Origin: Brevundimonas vesicularis NBRC 12165
GTDB lineage: Bacteria > Pseudomonadota > Alphaproteobacteria > Caulobacterales > Caulobacteraceae
Assembly: GCF_001592205.1 (NCBI RefSeq)
Contig: NZ_BCWM01000002.1
Coordinates: 1-64,000, forward strand
Length of the DNA: 64,000 nt
Direction of reading: 5' to 3'
Shown here in pieces: positions 1 to 7,004 of the stretch (within the stretch, counting starts at the first letter, position 1; each line of letters starts with the position of its first letter). The notes below the pieces were generated by a model that saw nothing but the letters and a program-made list of their open reading frames with translations, ran no database searches and had not been told where the DNA came from. Both the position numbers and the translations under genes were made by a program.

Positions 1-298
1 TCACGTCAAGGCCAGCGTCGCGCCTCGCGTTCATCGCCTTGTAGATAGTTTGACCGCTGACAGTGCCTCTGTGAGATTTGACTTCGATCCCGACACGTTC
101 TGCCTTGCCGTCGATGAGCCCCTGCAACTCCATATCGATCCCCATGTCAGGCGCACGAGGCGAGGGGGCGCTGACAGCATAGCCAGCGACCGTCAGAATC
201 GCGTGAACTGAGCGTTCAACGTCCTCTGGGGACATTTCCCGGCTTAGCTCAAGTTCGTCGATGAGTTGAAGAGCGCGTTCGACGGAGGGGGCAGGCAT
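1..298 (-). CDS. Mrr-like restriction/nuclease-fold protein, N-terminal part (cut by window edge)
   Basis: An ATG at 298 opens a frame running off the left edge, so only the first 99 residues are visible. Residues ~45-80 read as a PD-(D/E)xK-like core: GIDMELQG, a short loop, then VGIEVKSH, giving an Asp followed by E-x-K on a hydrophobic strand. Mrr-type restriction endonucleases and related nucleases have this arrangement. It is the last gene before a ~140-bp direct repeat (395-533) and its base composition is less GC-rich than most of the window, which would fit an acquired gene. Without the C-terminal part the family and any partner genes cannot be fixed. Confidence 0.5.
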   Translation of the reverse strand, partial: MPAPSVERALQLIDELELSREMSPEDVERSVHAILTVAGYAVSAPSPRAPDMGIDMELQGLIDGKAERVGIEVKSHRGTVSGQTIYKAMNARRDAGLDV

Positions 299-394
299 CG
301 ATGAAATCCTTATCGTTGCGACCGTTCGCTGGCCCCATCCTAGTGCACTTTCAACGGTGTTCGAGAGTCGCGAAGCTGGTGCGAAATGAATGAT

Positions 395-533
395 CGCTCA
401 TGGCGCTAAGCTGCACTCACGTCCGAGCAAATCCCAACCGACTGAGGCACTGTTGAGTGGTCAGCTAAGTTGCGGGCGGAAAAATTGAGCGATCTTTCAA
501 GCAGCGCTTGAGCCAGTCTTAAGTGGTCCCGAC
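395..533 (+). repeat. Direct repeat copy A (139 bp), partner at 11752-11893
   Basis: This fills the middle of the 300-bp gap 299-598. Positions 440-533 align without gaps to 11800-11893 with 76 of 94 identical bases (81%), including the blocks ACTGAGGCAC and AAGTGGTCCCGAC. Homology extends left to 395 with one 3-base gap (CGCT-ATGGCGCTAA in both). Each copy contains an internal pair of (A)AGTGGTC motifs about 67 bp apart. It is non-coding in all frames I read. It could be a MITE-like element, a repeated small RNA gene or an IS-end relic. Nothing else is recognised in 299-598. Confidence 0.75.
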
Positions 534-598
534 ACTCTGTCTGTCGAAACCACTCGGAAGCGCCTCAAGACCGCTCAACGGCAGTGTCGCGCACATGC

Positions 599-1240
599 TC
601 ACCAACGGAAGGCGAAACGACCCAGAGCAGCGCCCAGGGCCGCGACGAGGCCCATGCCCAAGGTGTACCAGACCGCCACAAAGGCGGCCGTGTGCTCGGG
701 GCAATGCAGGCCATAGGCGGTCGCGGCCAGCCCTGCGGTCAAAAGACCGGCGGCGGCGCCGGCGAAAGCGGGTTTCACAGGGGCGAATCGTCTCGCAGCG
801 AAGAAGATGAACGGCGCCGCTAGAGCGCCGAGCGACAGGATGTTGGTCGGACAGACCCTGGCGGATCGACCCATGACCATGTCCATTCGCGCGTCAGGCG
901 CAGCGCCCAGCAACTCCACGACAGCCCATCCCGCAGCGACGGCCAAAATGGCTGCTAGCAGGATTGTGGGACGGCGCGTCGAAGCCCCCGGCCGCCCCAG
1001 TCGATCCAGGAGCCAGAAGCCGGCGGCGCACAGGGCGGCCGTATAGGCCGCCTTGGCCCAGAAAGTCGGTCCGGCGACGGCCGACATCAAATCCGGCCTC
1101 AGTCCCAGCCACCACACAACACCGGAAAGGGCGACGCCCGCCGCCGGCAGCATGAACAGCAGGACACGACGGTCCACGTCGCTTTGAGACATGGGCGGCA
1201 AGTCCAGCGCCAGGCTGGTGATCAGGTCGTCAGTCTTCAT
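599..1240 (-). CDS. nrsF: NrsF-family (DUF1109) anti-sigma factor
   Basis: A 213-residue inner-membrane protein opening with the NrsF-type MKTDDLI...LALDLPP segment (the sigma-binding end), followed by about six hydrophobic helices. Two conserved-type cysteines lie in RVCPTN and GLHCPEH; in the Caulobacter NrsF family such cysteines take part in sensing heavy metal or oxidant so that SigF is released. Its start overlaps the 3' end of sigF by 11 bp, which implies translational coupling and a fixed sigma/anti-sigma ratio. The ATG at 1240 is used. The role in membrane sequestration of SigF comes from family knowledge; the cysteine positions are seen directly. Confidence 0.88.
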   Translation of the reverse strand: MKTDDLITSLALDLPPMSQSDVDRRVLLFMLPAAGVALSGVVWWLGLRPDLMSAVAGPTFWAKAAYTAALCAAGFWLLDRLGRPGASTRRPTILLAAILAVAAGWAVVELLGAAPDARMDMVMGRSARVCPTNILSLGALAAPFIFFAARRFAPVKPAFAGAAAGLLTAGLAATAYGLHCPEHTAAFVAVWYTLGMGLVAALGAALGRFAFRW

Positions 1241-1790
1241 CGTTGGACCCTGCTGCTCCAGCCGCGAAGCGCGCGGTCAGAGCCTTGAAGCTGCGATGGA
1301 TGCTGACCTTGGCCGCGGCGACGGAATAGCCGTGACGCTCGGCCGCCTCGGCCACGCTCAGCCCGGTGACTTTCACATCATGGATCAGGGCGCGCTGTCG
1401 CGCCGGGAGGATCGACAAGGCGCGGGTCAAATCGCGTCGCATGACCCCGTCCTCGACCGTGTGCTCGGCCAGCAGCACGCTTGCGTCGTCCAGCGGCTCG
1501 GTGAGGCGTCGGCCTTGGCGGCGCAGGTGGTCGATCAGCTTGTGGCGGGCGATCGTGAAGGCCCAGGCCGTGAACGACTGGTTGCGATCCCATGTGGCGC
1601 GCTTGGCGTGAATGGCGATCAGGGTCTCTTGCACGAGGTCCTCCGCGTCGCTTTCTCCGTTGAAAAGACGGCGTTTGAAAAAGGGCCGCAGGTGCGCGGC
1701 CAGGTCCGACAGCAGCACGCGCCAAGCCTGCGCGTCACCGTCCAGGCCATTAAGCATCAAGGCTTTGAGTTGTGATTCCCGGTCAAGCAC
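1230..1790 (-). CDS. sigF: ECF sigma factor SigF
   Basis: A 186-residue ECF sigma factor. Region 2 is visible (SDAEDLVQETLIAIH, then FTAWAFTIARHKLIDHLRR) and so is region 4 (LPARQRALIHDVKVTGLSVAEAAERHGYS followed by KVSIHRSFKAL, the recognition helix). It lacks a C-terminal extension, as expected when a separate anti-sigma factor (nrsF, overlapping downstream) does the regulation. The start taken is GTG at 1790; an ATG at 1757 would remove only 11 residues. A SigF-type promoter lies directly upstream on the same strand (GTAACC, 16 bp, CGTA), so autoregulation is likely. It faces the divergent bufABCD operon, its probable main target. Confidence 0.88.
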   Translation of the reverse strand: MLDRESQLKALMLNGLDGDAQAWRVLLSDLAAHLRPFFKRRLFNGESDAEDLVQETLIAIHAKRATWDRNQSFTAWAFTIARHKLIDHLRRQGRRLTEPLDDASVLLAEHTVEDGVMRRDLTRALSILPARQRALIHDVKVTGLSVAEAAERHGYSVAAAKVSIHRSFKALTARFAAGAAGSNDED

Positions 1791-1804
1791 GTGCGACTGC
1801 GACC

Positions 1805-1830
1805 TACGCTGCGGAGACCGCGACGGTTAC
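1805..1830 (-). promoter_or_regulatory. SigF-type promoter of sigF-nrsF
   Basis: Read on the minus strand, GTAACC (1830-1825) is separated by exactly 16 bp from CGTA (1808-1805). The Caulobacter SigF consensus is GTAACC-N16-CGAA, so this is a perfect -35 and a near -10. It lies 15 bp from the GTG start, which makes the 5' leader very short. It implies positive autoregulation when NrsF releases SigF. Confidence 0.75.
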
Positions 1831-1876
1831 ATGGCGTCTCGCAAAATGATGCTCGAAAAATAGTTGGCTCGAAAAT

Positions 1877-1902
1877 GTAACGCGCGGCGGGTCGTCGGCG
1901 AA
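1877..1902 (+). promoter_or_regulatory. SigF-type promoter of bufABCD
   Basis: On the plus strand GTAACG (1877-1882) is followed after exactly 16 bp by CGAA (1899-1902), matching the SigF consensus GTAACC-N16-CGAA with one -35 mismatch. It is 53 bp upstream of the bufA start. It is arranged back to back with the sigF promoter, 46 bp away, so one sigma factor would fire both divergent units. Confidence 0.78.
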
Positions 1903-1954
1903 AGGCGGATTCAGCGGCCACGAACGGCCGTGCCTTTTGAGAAGGACCTCTTGC

Positions 1955-2245
1955 ATGACCCGCACCAAGATCGCCGCCGCAACCCTTGTCGCCCTTACCG
2001 CCGGCGCCGGCATGGCGCACGCCCAATCGACCAGGAACGCCGAGGCCAAACCGGCCGCCATGGAAAAATGCTACGGCATCGCTCTGGCCGGCAAGAACGA
2101 CTGCGCCGCCGGCCCCGGCACGACCTGCGCCGGCACCTCGGTGCGCGACTATCAGGGCAACGCCTGGAAGCACACGCCCGCCGGCACCTGCACCAGCATC
2201 CGCACCCCGCGTGGCAACGGCTCGCTGACGCCCGTCTCGCGCTGA
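1955..2245 (+). CDS. bufA: BufA-type bufferin precursor (DUF2282)
   Basis: A 96-residue secreted precursor. A Sec signal peptide ([19 protein letters not shown], then MAHAQ) precedes a small domain with the DUF2282 signature [17 protein letters not shown] and four cysteines (KCYG, NDCA, TTCA, GTCT). Bufferins of this class are RiPPs whose cysteines are oxidatively modified by a DUF692 enzyme and which sequester copper in the periplasm. The ATG at 1955 follows GAAGGA at 1941-1946; an upstream in-frame ATG at 1937 would spoil the signal peptide. First gene of a compact operon with bufB, bufC and bufD and driven by a SigF promoter. Confidence 0.88.
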   Translation: MTRTKIAAATLVALTAGAGMAHAQSTRNAEAKPAAMEKCYGIALAGKNDCAAGPGTTCAGTSVRDYQGNAWKHTPAGTCTSIRTPRGNGSLTPVSR

Positions 2246-2259
2246 TCGGAACTGGACTG

Positions 2260-3123
2260 ATGAACCATGGATCGACCGCCACGACGCCTGTCCCCACCGT
2301 GGGACTGGGCCTTAAGGCCCGCCATTACGACGAGGCGGTGGCGTCTCCGGCGGCCGGTCTGTGGTTCGAGGTCCATCCTGAGAACTATATGGTCGATGGC
2401 GGCCCTCGCTTGAAATGGCTGGAGGCCATCCGTCGAGACAAGCCTCTGTCGCTGCACGGTGTCGGCTTGTCGCTCGCCGGCGACGAGGCGCCGGACACGG
2501 AGCATCTGGCGCGGCTCAAGACGCTCGCTGACCGGTTCGAGCCGTTTATCATGTCCGAACATCTGGCCTGGTCGCGGGGCGGCGGCATCTATCATCCCGA
2601 TCTGCTGCCGTTTCCGCGCACCCGACAGATGTTAAAGCAGGTCAGCGACAACGTCGCGCGAGCGCAGGACGCGCTGGGCCGACCCTTGCTGATCGAGAAT
2701 CCGTCCCTGTACCTTGACCTGAAAGGCCACGAGATGGGGGAAGTCGATTTCCTGGTCGAACTGGCCGCCGCAACAGGCTGTGGCCTGCTGCTCGATCTGA
2801 ACAATGTGCACGTCAGCGCCAACAATCTCGGCGCCGACCCGCGGGACTATCTGGCGACCGTTCCGGCCGATCTCATCGGCGAGATCCATCTGGCCGGCTT
2901 TGCGCCCGATCCCGTCCACGCAGAGGCGCTGTTGATCGACACCCACGACGCGCCGGTCAGCGACGCCGTCTGGACCCTCTATGCCGAGATCGTTGCCCGG
3001 ATCGGGCCGCGTCCCACGCTGATCGAGCGCGACGACAACATTCCCGACTTCGCCGAGTTGATCGCCGAACGCGATCAAGCCGTCGCCATAATGGAGGCCT
3101 GCCATGTCCAGTGCGCCGCCTGA
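2260..3123 (+). CDS. bufB: BufB, DUF692 (MNIO) peptide-modifying iron oxidase
   Basis: A 287-residue DUF692 protein with a TIM-barrel fold. Visible motifs: VGLGLKARHYDEA at the start, FEVHPENYM, SLHGVGLSL, SEHLAW, LIENPS, LLDLNNVHVSA and GEIHLAGF, which supply the His/Glu/Asp/Asn ligands of the multinuclear non-haem iron centre in this family (MbnB relatives). It is expected to modify BufA cysteines in the cytoplasm with BufC as substrate-recruiting partner. The ATG at 2260 lies 14 bp after bufA and is preceded by a GGA-rich RBS; the open frame continues far upstream over bufA but that part is not protein-like. It overlaps bufC by 20 bp. Confidence 0.9.
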   Translation: MNHGSTATTPVPTVGLGLKARHYDEAVASPAAGLWFEVHPENYMVDGGPRLKWLEAIRRDKPLSLHGVGLSLAGDEAPDTEHLARLKTLADRFEPFIMSEHLAWSRGGGIYHPDLLPFPRTRQMLKQVSDNVARAQDALGRPLLIENPSLYLDLKGHEMGEVDFLVELAAATGCGLLLDLNNVHVSANNLGADPRDYLATVPADLIGEIHLAGFAPDPVHAEALLIDTHDAPVSDAVWTLYAEIVARIGPRPTLIERDDNIPDFAELIAERDQAVAIMEACHVQCAA

Positions 3124-3889
3124 CGATCAGATGCTGACATTTCATGCGAGCTTCTCCCTGGCCTTGCAGGGGCAGGGCTCCATGCTCACACCGTGGCTGG
3201 CGGATCCAAATGCGCCCGGACTGGCGGTTTATCGAAACACGGTGGCCAAGGGGCGGGCCGACGCCTTGGCGGGTCTCTATCCGACTGTCGAACGGCTGGT
3301 CGGTCCGGACTGGTTTCGCGACGCCGCTCTGATCTACGCCGACAGCGCGCCTCCCGCATCCCCGGTTCTCGATGCCTATGGCGAGGGCTTCCCGGAGTGG
3401 CTGGCGACGTTTCCGCCCGCGTTTGAACTTCAGTTTCTTCCGCCTGTCGCGCGTCTTGATCGCGCATGGAGCCGCGCGCACCGCGCCGCTGACGCACCGA
3501 TCCTGCTCCCTGGGACGGTCGCCGCCCTGTCGCACGTCGCTCTCAACGCCGGTTGCGCGGTCCTGCATCCGTCTGCGCAAGTCTTCTGGTTCGACTGGAC
3601 CGCGCCATCGATCTGGCTGGCCAATCGTTTGGCTACGCCTTCGGACGACATGCTGTGGGACCGGTCCCCTGAGGGCCTGTTGATCGTGCGTCCGGAAATG
3701 GAGGTCCAGACCCATCGATTGAACCGGCCCCAGTTCGCCTTCCTCGACGCCTGCCGGCACGGCCGCACCGTCGGAGCGGCGGCGCTCGCCGCCCTCGCCG
3801 CCGATCCCGCAGCCAACCTGTCCGAGCTGTTCAGAGATCTGCTTCTGAGCGGCGCCTTCACCCGTATTGAAACCGGAGCGCCACAATGA
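3104..3889 (+). CDS. bufC: BufC, DUF2063-family partner of the DUF692 enzyme
   Basis: A 261-residue protein with the N-terminal DUF2063 putative DNA-binding-like domain typical of DUF692 partners: [11 protein letters not shown], then a YRNTV segment ([20 protein letters not shown]) and the [13 protein letters not shown] motif. The C-terminal half is a winged-helix-like region, as in MbnC-type partners. It starts 20 bp inside bufB and its stop shares ATGA with bufD, so the four genes are translationally coupled. The likely job, binding and presenting the BufA precursor to BufB, is inferred from characterised relatives. Confidence 0.85.
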   Translation: MSSAPPDDQMLTFHASFSLALQGQGSMLTPWLADPNAPGLAVYRNTVAKGRADALAGLYPTVERLVGPDWFRDAALIYADSAPPASPVLDAYGEGFPEWLATFPPAFELQFLPPVARLDRAWSRAHRAADAPILLPGTVAALSHVALNAGCAVLHPSAQVFWFDWTAPSIWLANRLATPSDDMLWDRSPEGLLIVRPEMEVQTHRLNRPQFAFLDACRHGRTVGAAALAALAADPAANLSELFRDLLLSGAFTRIETGAPQ

Positions 3890-4347
3890 CCGAACTGACC
3901 GCCGTATCGTCGCCGCGCCCCTCCTTGGCGGTCCTCCCACGCCTGGCCCAGGCTGCGATCCCCCTGCCGGTGCTCAGCCTGATCGCGCGTGTATCGATCG
4001 CGGCGGTCTTTTTCCTCTCCGGCCGGACAAAGGTGGAGGGCCTGCTGACCGTCACCGACAGCACCTATGCTCTGTTCGCCCAGGAATACCGACTGCCTTT
4101 GATCCCCAGCGATATCGCCGCCCACCTGGCGACCTATTCGGAACATCTGTTCCCGATCCTGCTGGTGCTCGGCCTCGGCGCCCGCTTCGCCGCGCTCGCG
4201 CTTCTGGGCATGACCGTAGTGATCGAAGTTTTCGTCTACCCCCTCGGTTGGCCGACCCACCTGCTCTGGGCGACGGTGCTGCTCTACATCATCAGGTTCG
4301 GCGCCGGGCCGATCAGCCTGGATCATTGGCTGAGCCGACGAAGCTGA
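3886..4347 (+). CDS. bufD: BufD, DoxX-family membrane protein
   Basis: A 153-residue protein with four hydrophobic helices. The DoxX signature is clear: [21 protein letters not shown] near residue 40, then a periplasmic-side loop and helices ending at [18 protein letters not shown]. It overlaps bufC by 4 bp (ATGA) and is the last gene of the operon. DoxX proteins are frequent membrane members of bufferin clusters; the biochemical role is not established, with quinone or thiol redox support for modification or export of BufA a possibility. Confidence 0.82.
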   Translation: MTELTAVSSPRPSLAVLPRLAQAAIPLPVLSLIARVSIAAVFFLSGRTKVEGLLTVTDSTYALFAQEYRLPLIPSDIAAHLATYSEHLFPILLVLGLGARFAALALLGMTVVIEVFVYPLGWPTHLLWATVLLYIIRFGAGPISLDHWLSRRS

Positions 4348-4452
4348 TCCGAAGAACTGCTCAGGTCTGCATTTTTCACCCTGATCTACTGCTTGACCTC
4401 AAACTTCATCGTCCACCCTGGGGCGGCTGGGTCGTCATGCTCTGCCGCCAGG

Positions 4453-4569
4453 ATGAGGTCAGCACTGACAGCGGATGTTCTTCTGTCGTTGGATACTCCA
4501 GAGGGTTGGCTGCCTATCAACATTGAGCCTACGCTGCGTGCTGATCAGGCAAGGGCGCTAGGCGAGTGA
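4453..4569 (+). CDS. Possible 38-residue leader ORF coupled to the transporter gene
   Basis: An ATG at 4453 (AGGATGAGG, no strong separate RBS) opens a 38-codon frame ending TGA at 4567-4569, which overlaps the GTG start of the following transporter as GTGA. The peptide is not hydrophobic and matches nothing I recognise; it contains GWLPINIEPTLRADQAR. It may be the degenerate tail of a lost gene or a coupling peptide. The rest of 4348-4565 shows no gene. Base composition here is lower in GC than the flanks. Confidence 0.28.
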   Translation: MRSALTADVLLSLDTPEGWLPINIEPTLRADQARALGE

Positions 4570-6341
4570 CGTTTCAACAGGGACTGGCCTTTGGCCTTGT
4601 CGGGCTGACAATCGGCGCCTTCATCTGGGGTCGGTTTCGTTACGACCTGGTCGCGGTCGTCGCGTTGGTTGCAGGATTGGCGATCGGCATCATCCCCGCC
4701 GAGGCTGCATTTGACGGTTTCAAAAACGACGTCACCGTCATCATCGCTTGCGCGCTGATCGTTTCGGCCGCCTTCGCCCGATCGGGGGTAATTGAGCTCG
4801 CGATGCGGCGGGTGATGCCGCTGCTAAAGACTGAGCGCTCCCAGGTTCCGGTTCTGACCGGTGCTGTGACGTTGCTTTCCATGGCGACGAAGAATGTCGG
4901 AGCCCTGGCGATCATGATGCCGGTGGCGCTTCAGGTGGCGCGCCAGACGAAGTCGTCTCCCTCCCGGCTCCTGATGCCAATGGCTTTCGGCGCCATGGCG
5001 GGCGGCATGGTCACCCTGGTCGGGACCGCTCCGAACATCATCGTCGCCGAAGTGCGCCAAGGCATCGTTGGCGAACCCTTCGCCATGTTTGACTACGCAC
5101 CAGTGGGCTTAGCGCTCACACTGATCGCCTTGGCGTTTTTGGCGTTCGGCTATCGCCTGTTGCCCCGCGATCGACAGGGCGCAACGTCGATGAGCGCGGC
5201 CTTGGCCGCCAACGCCTATGCCACGGAAGTCAGGGCGCCTGAAGGCTGGGCTCCGGGATCTATGACCGTGTCCGCTCTCGGCGCCCTCGGCGACGGCGAG
5301 GTCAAGATCATGGCGCTGATCCGTTCAGGGAAACGGCGGCTGAATCCCAGAGGCAATGTCGTCGTCAAAGCGGGTGACGCGCTGCTGATCGAGGGCGAGC
5401 AGCAGGCGCTGGAGGGCTTCGTCAGTCGGGCTCAGATGAATCTCATCCGCGATGATCGCCCGGTTCCCATAGCGACCGCATCCGAGGAGATTGCGATCGT
5501 AGAGGCGGTCATAGGCCGAAACTCCCCGCTGCAAGGGCAGTCTGTTCGAAGCTCGGATCTGTACGGCCAGCACGGGATCAATCTGTTGGGCGTGTCGCGA
5601 AGCGGCTTTCAACTCACCCAGCATCTGCGGACGGCAAAACTGGCGCCCGGCGATATCATCCTGCTCCAAGGCGCCGAACAGGCGCTGCCGGTCGCGCTGA
5701 CGGCGCTGGATCTACTGCCCCTGGCGGAGCGTCAGGTTCAACTCGGAAGCGTGCGCAGGCGGTTCATGCCGGCTGTTGTTCTTGCGTGCGCCATGACCCT
5801 CGTTGGCCTTGGCCTGGTTCCAGTCGCCGTCGCCTTCTTCGGCGCCGCCGTAGTCATCGTCGCATTGGGCGGCTTGAAGATGCGTGAGGCCTATGCCGCG
5901 CTCGATGGCCCCCTGCTCGTTCTGATCGCAGCCCTCATTCCCGTCTCAGACGCGATCCAATCCACGGGAGGGTCCGACCTGATCGCGGGACTGCTTCGCC
6001 ACGTGTTCACAGGCTTGCCGGGCGTTATCGCGATTACAGGCGTCATGCTCGCCTCAATGGCGGTTACGCCCTTCCTGAACAATGCGGCGACCGTTCTGAT
6101 CGTCGCCCCGATCGGAGCGACGCTGGCCAAGCAGCTTGGCTACAATCCAGACCCGTTCCTGATGGCGGTCGCGGTCGGCGCCGCGTGCGACTTCCTGACG
6201 CCCATCGGTCACCAGTGCAACACGCTGGTTATGGGACCTGGCGGCTATAAGTTTTCTGATTATCCCAGACTGGGCGCGCCTTTGAGCGCGCTCGTTCTGG
6301 TGACGGGGCCCTCGCTCATCTTGCTGTTTTGGCCTCTTTGA
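4566..6341 (+). CDS. SLC13/DASS-type transporter with two RCK_C (TrkA-C) domains
   Basis: A 591-residue inner-membrane transporter. Residues 1-200 and 395-591 are two membrane halves; the first ends in the NxxT-like region AIMMPVALQVARQTKSS and GMVTLVGTAPNIIVA, the second in NNAATVLIVAPIGATLA and GAACDFLTPIGHQCNTL. Between them (about 215-390) sit two soluble TrkA-C domains with GD-ALLIEGEQ and GDIILLQGAEQ motifs. Related proteins carry dicarboxylates, sulfate or other anions with sodium; the substrate cannot be read here. Start is GTG at 4566, overlapping the short upstream frame. No partner transport genes are adjacent. Confidence 0.85.
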   Translation: MTFQQGLAFGLVGLTIGAFIWGRFRYDLVAVVALVAGLAIGIIPAEAAFDGFKNDVTVIIACALIVSAAFARSGVIELAMRRVMPLLKTERSQVPVLTGAVTLLSMATKNVGALAIMMPVALQVARQTKSSPSRLLMPMAFGAMAGGMVTLVGTAPNIIVAEVRQGIVGEPFAMFDYAPVGLALTLIALAFLAFGYRLLPRDRQGATSMSAALAANAYATEVRAPEGWAPGSMTVSALGALGDGEVKIMALIRSGKRRLNPRGNVVVKAGDALLIEGEQQALEGFVSRAQMNLIRDDRPVPIATASEEIAIVEAVIGRNSPLQGQSVRSSDLYGQHGINLLGVSRSGFQLTQHLRTAKLAPGDIILLQGAEQALPVALTALDLLPLAERQVQLGSVRRRFMPAVVLACAMTLVGLGLVPVAVAFFGAAVVIVALGGLKMREAYAALDGPLLVLIAALIPVSDAIQSTGGSDLIAGLLRHVFTGLPGVIAITGVMLASMAVTPFLNNAATVLIVAPIGATLAKQLGYNPDPFLMAVAVGAACDFLTPIGHQCNTLVMGPGGYKFSDYPRLGAPLSALVLVTGPSLILLFWPL

Positions 6342-6427
6342 TTGGCTCGAGGTCAGAAGATAGCGTTGGAACAGACAGGTCAGGATCACCGTTTCCGGCT
6401 GTTCGCCGGCTCGACATCCCGAGCCGC

Positions 6428-6940
6428 TTATGAGGGCCTGACAGCCTGATAATGCGGCTTCAAAGAGGCCTGAGCTTCGCGAGGCTGCATCAAAACTGCG
6501 AGGCGTTCGACAGCTTCAGCCATCGCCAGTCGTTCGCTGTGTGGAAGTTCAGCCAAGGCGGCGAGAAAGCCGTCGCCGAGCAGGCCCGGGGACGTCTGCA
6601 ATGCCTGCCGCCCCGCGTCGGTCAAACGCACATGGACGACGCGGCGATCCACGGTGGAGCGATAGCGGGCGGCCATGCCCTTGGCTTCGAGCTTGTCCAG
6701 CACGGCGACGACGGTCGGCGCCGACATGGAAACGTCCCGCGATATCGCGCTGGTGCTGACTTCACCCAATGCGCGGATGGATTGCAGCACGAGGAGCTGC
6801 GGCAGCGTCAGCCCGGTCAGACGTGAAATTTCTCGAGACCGAACATCGATCGCCTGGGCGATGCGTCGGACTGACCGGACAAGGGATGCGGTGGCGTCAA
6901 CCGCCGCGTCAGGGCTTGGCTCATGGGAAATATCGGCCAT
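6428..6940 (-). CDS. MarR-family transcriptional regulator (divergent from NAGGN operon)
   Basis: A 170-residue MarR-type winged-helix protein: helix LTLPQLLVLQSIRALGEVSTS, recognition region ISRDVSMSAPTVVAVLDKLEAKGM, and the wing RSTVDRRVVHVRLTDAGR containing the conserved D-x-R. It is transcribed away from asnO with only 64 bp between the start codons, so it probably controls the osmolyte operon and itself, perhaps in response to osmotic or ionic signals; a weak TTGAA/TTCAA dyad spans that gap. MarR genes commonly accompany asnO-ngg clusters in proteobacteria. Confidence 0.85.
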   Translation of the reverse strand: MADISHEPSPDAAVDATASLVRSVRRIAQAIDVRSREISRLTGLTLPQLLVLQSIRALGEVSTSAISRDVSMSAPTVVAVLDKLEAKGMAARYRSTVDRRVVHVRLTDAGRQALQTSPGLLGDGFLAALAELPHSERLAMAEAVERLAVLMQPREAQASLKPHYQAVRPS

Positions 6941-7004
6941 TGGGTTGAACTCTTTCGTGCCCTAACCATTTGTACCCGCTGCTTCCACAATTCAAGGAGG
7001 ACCC

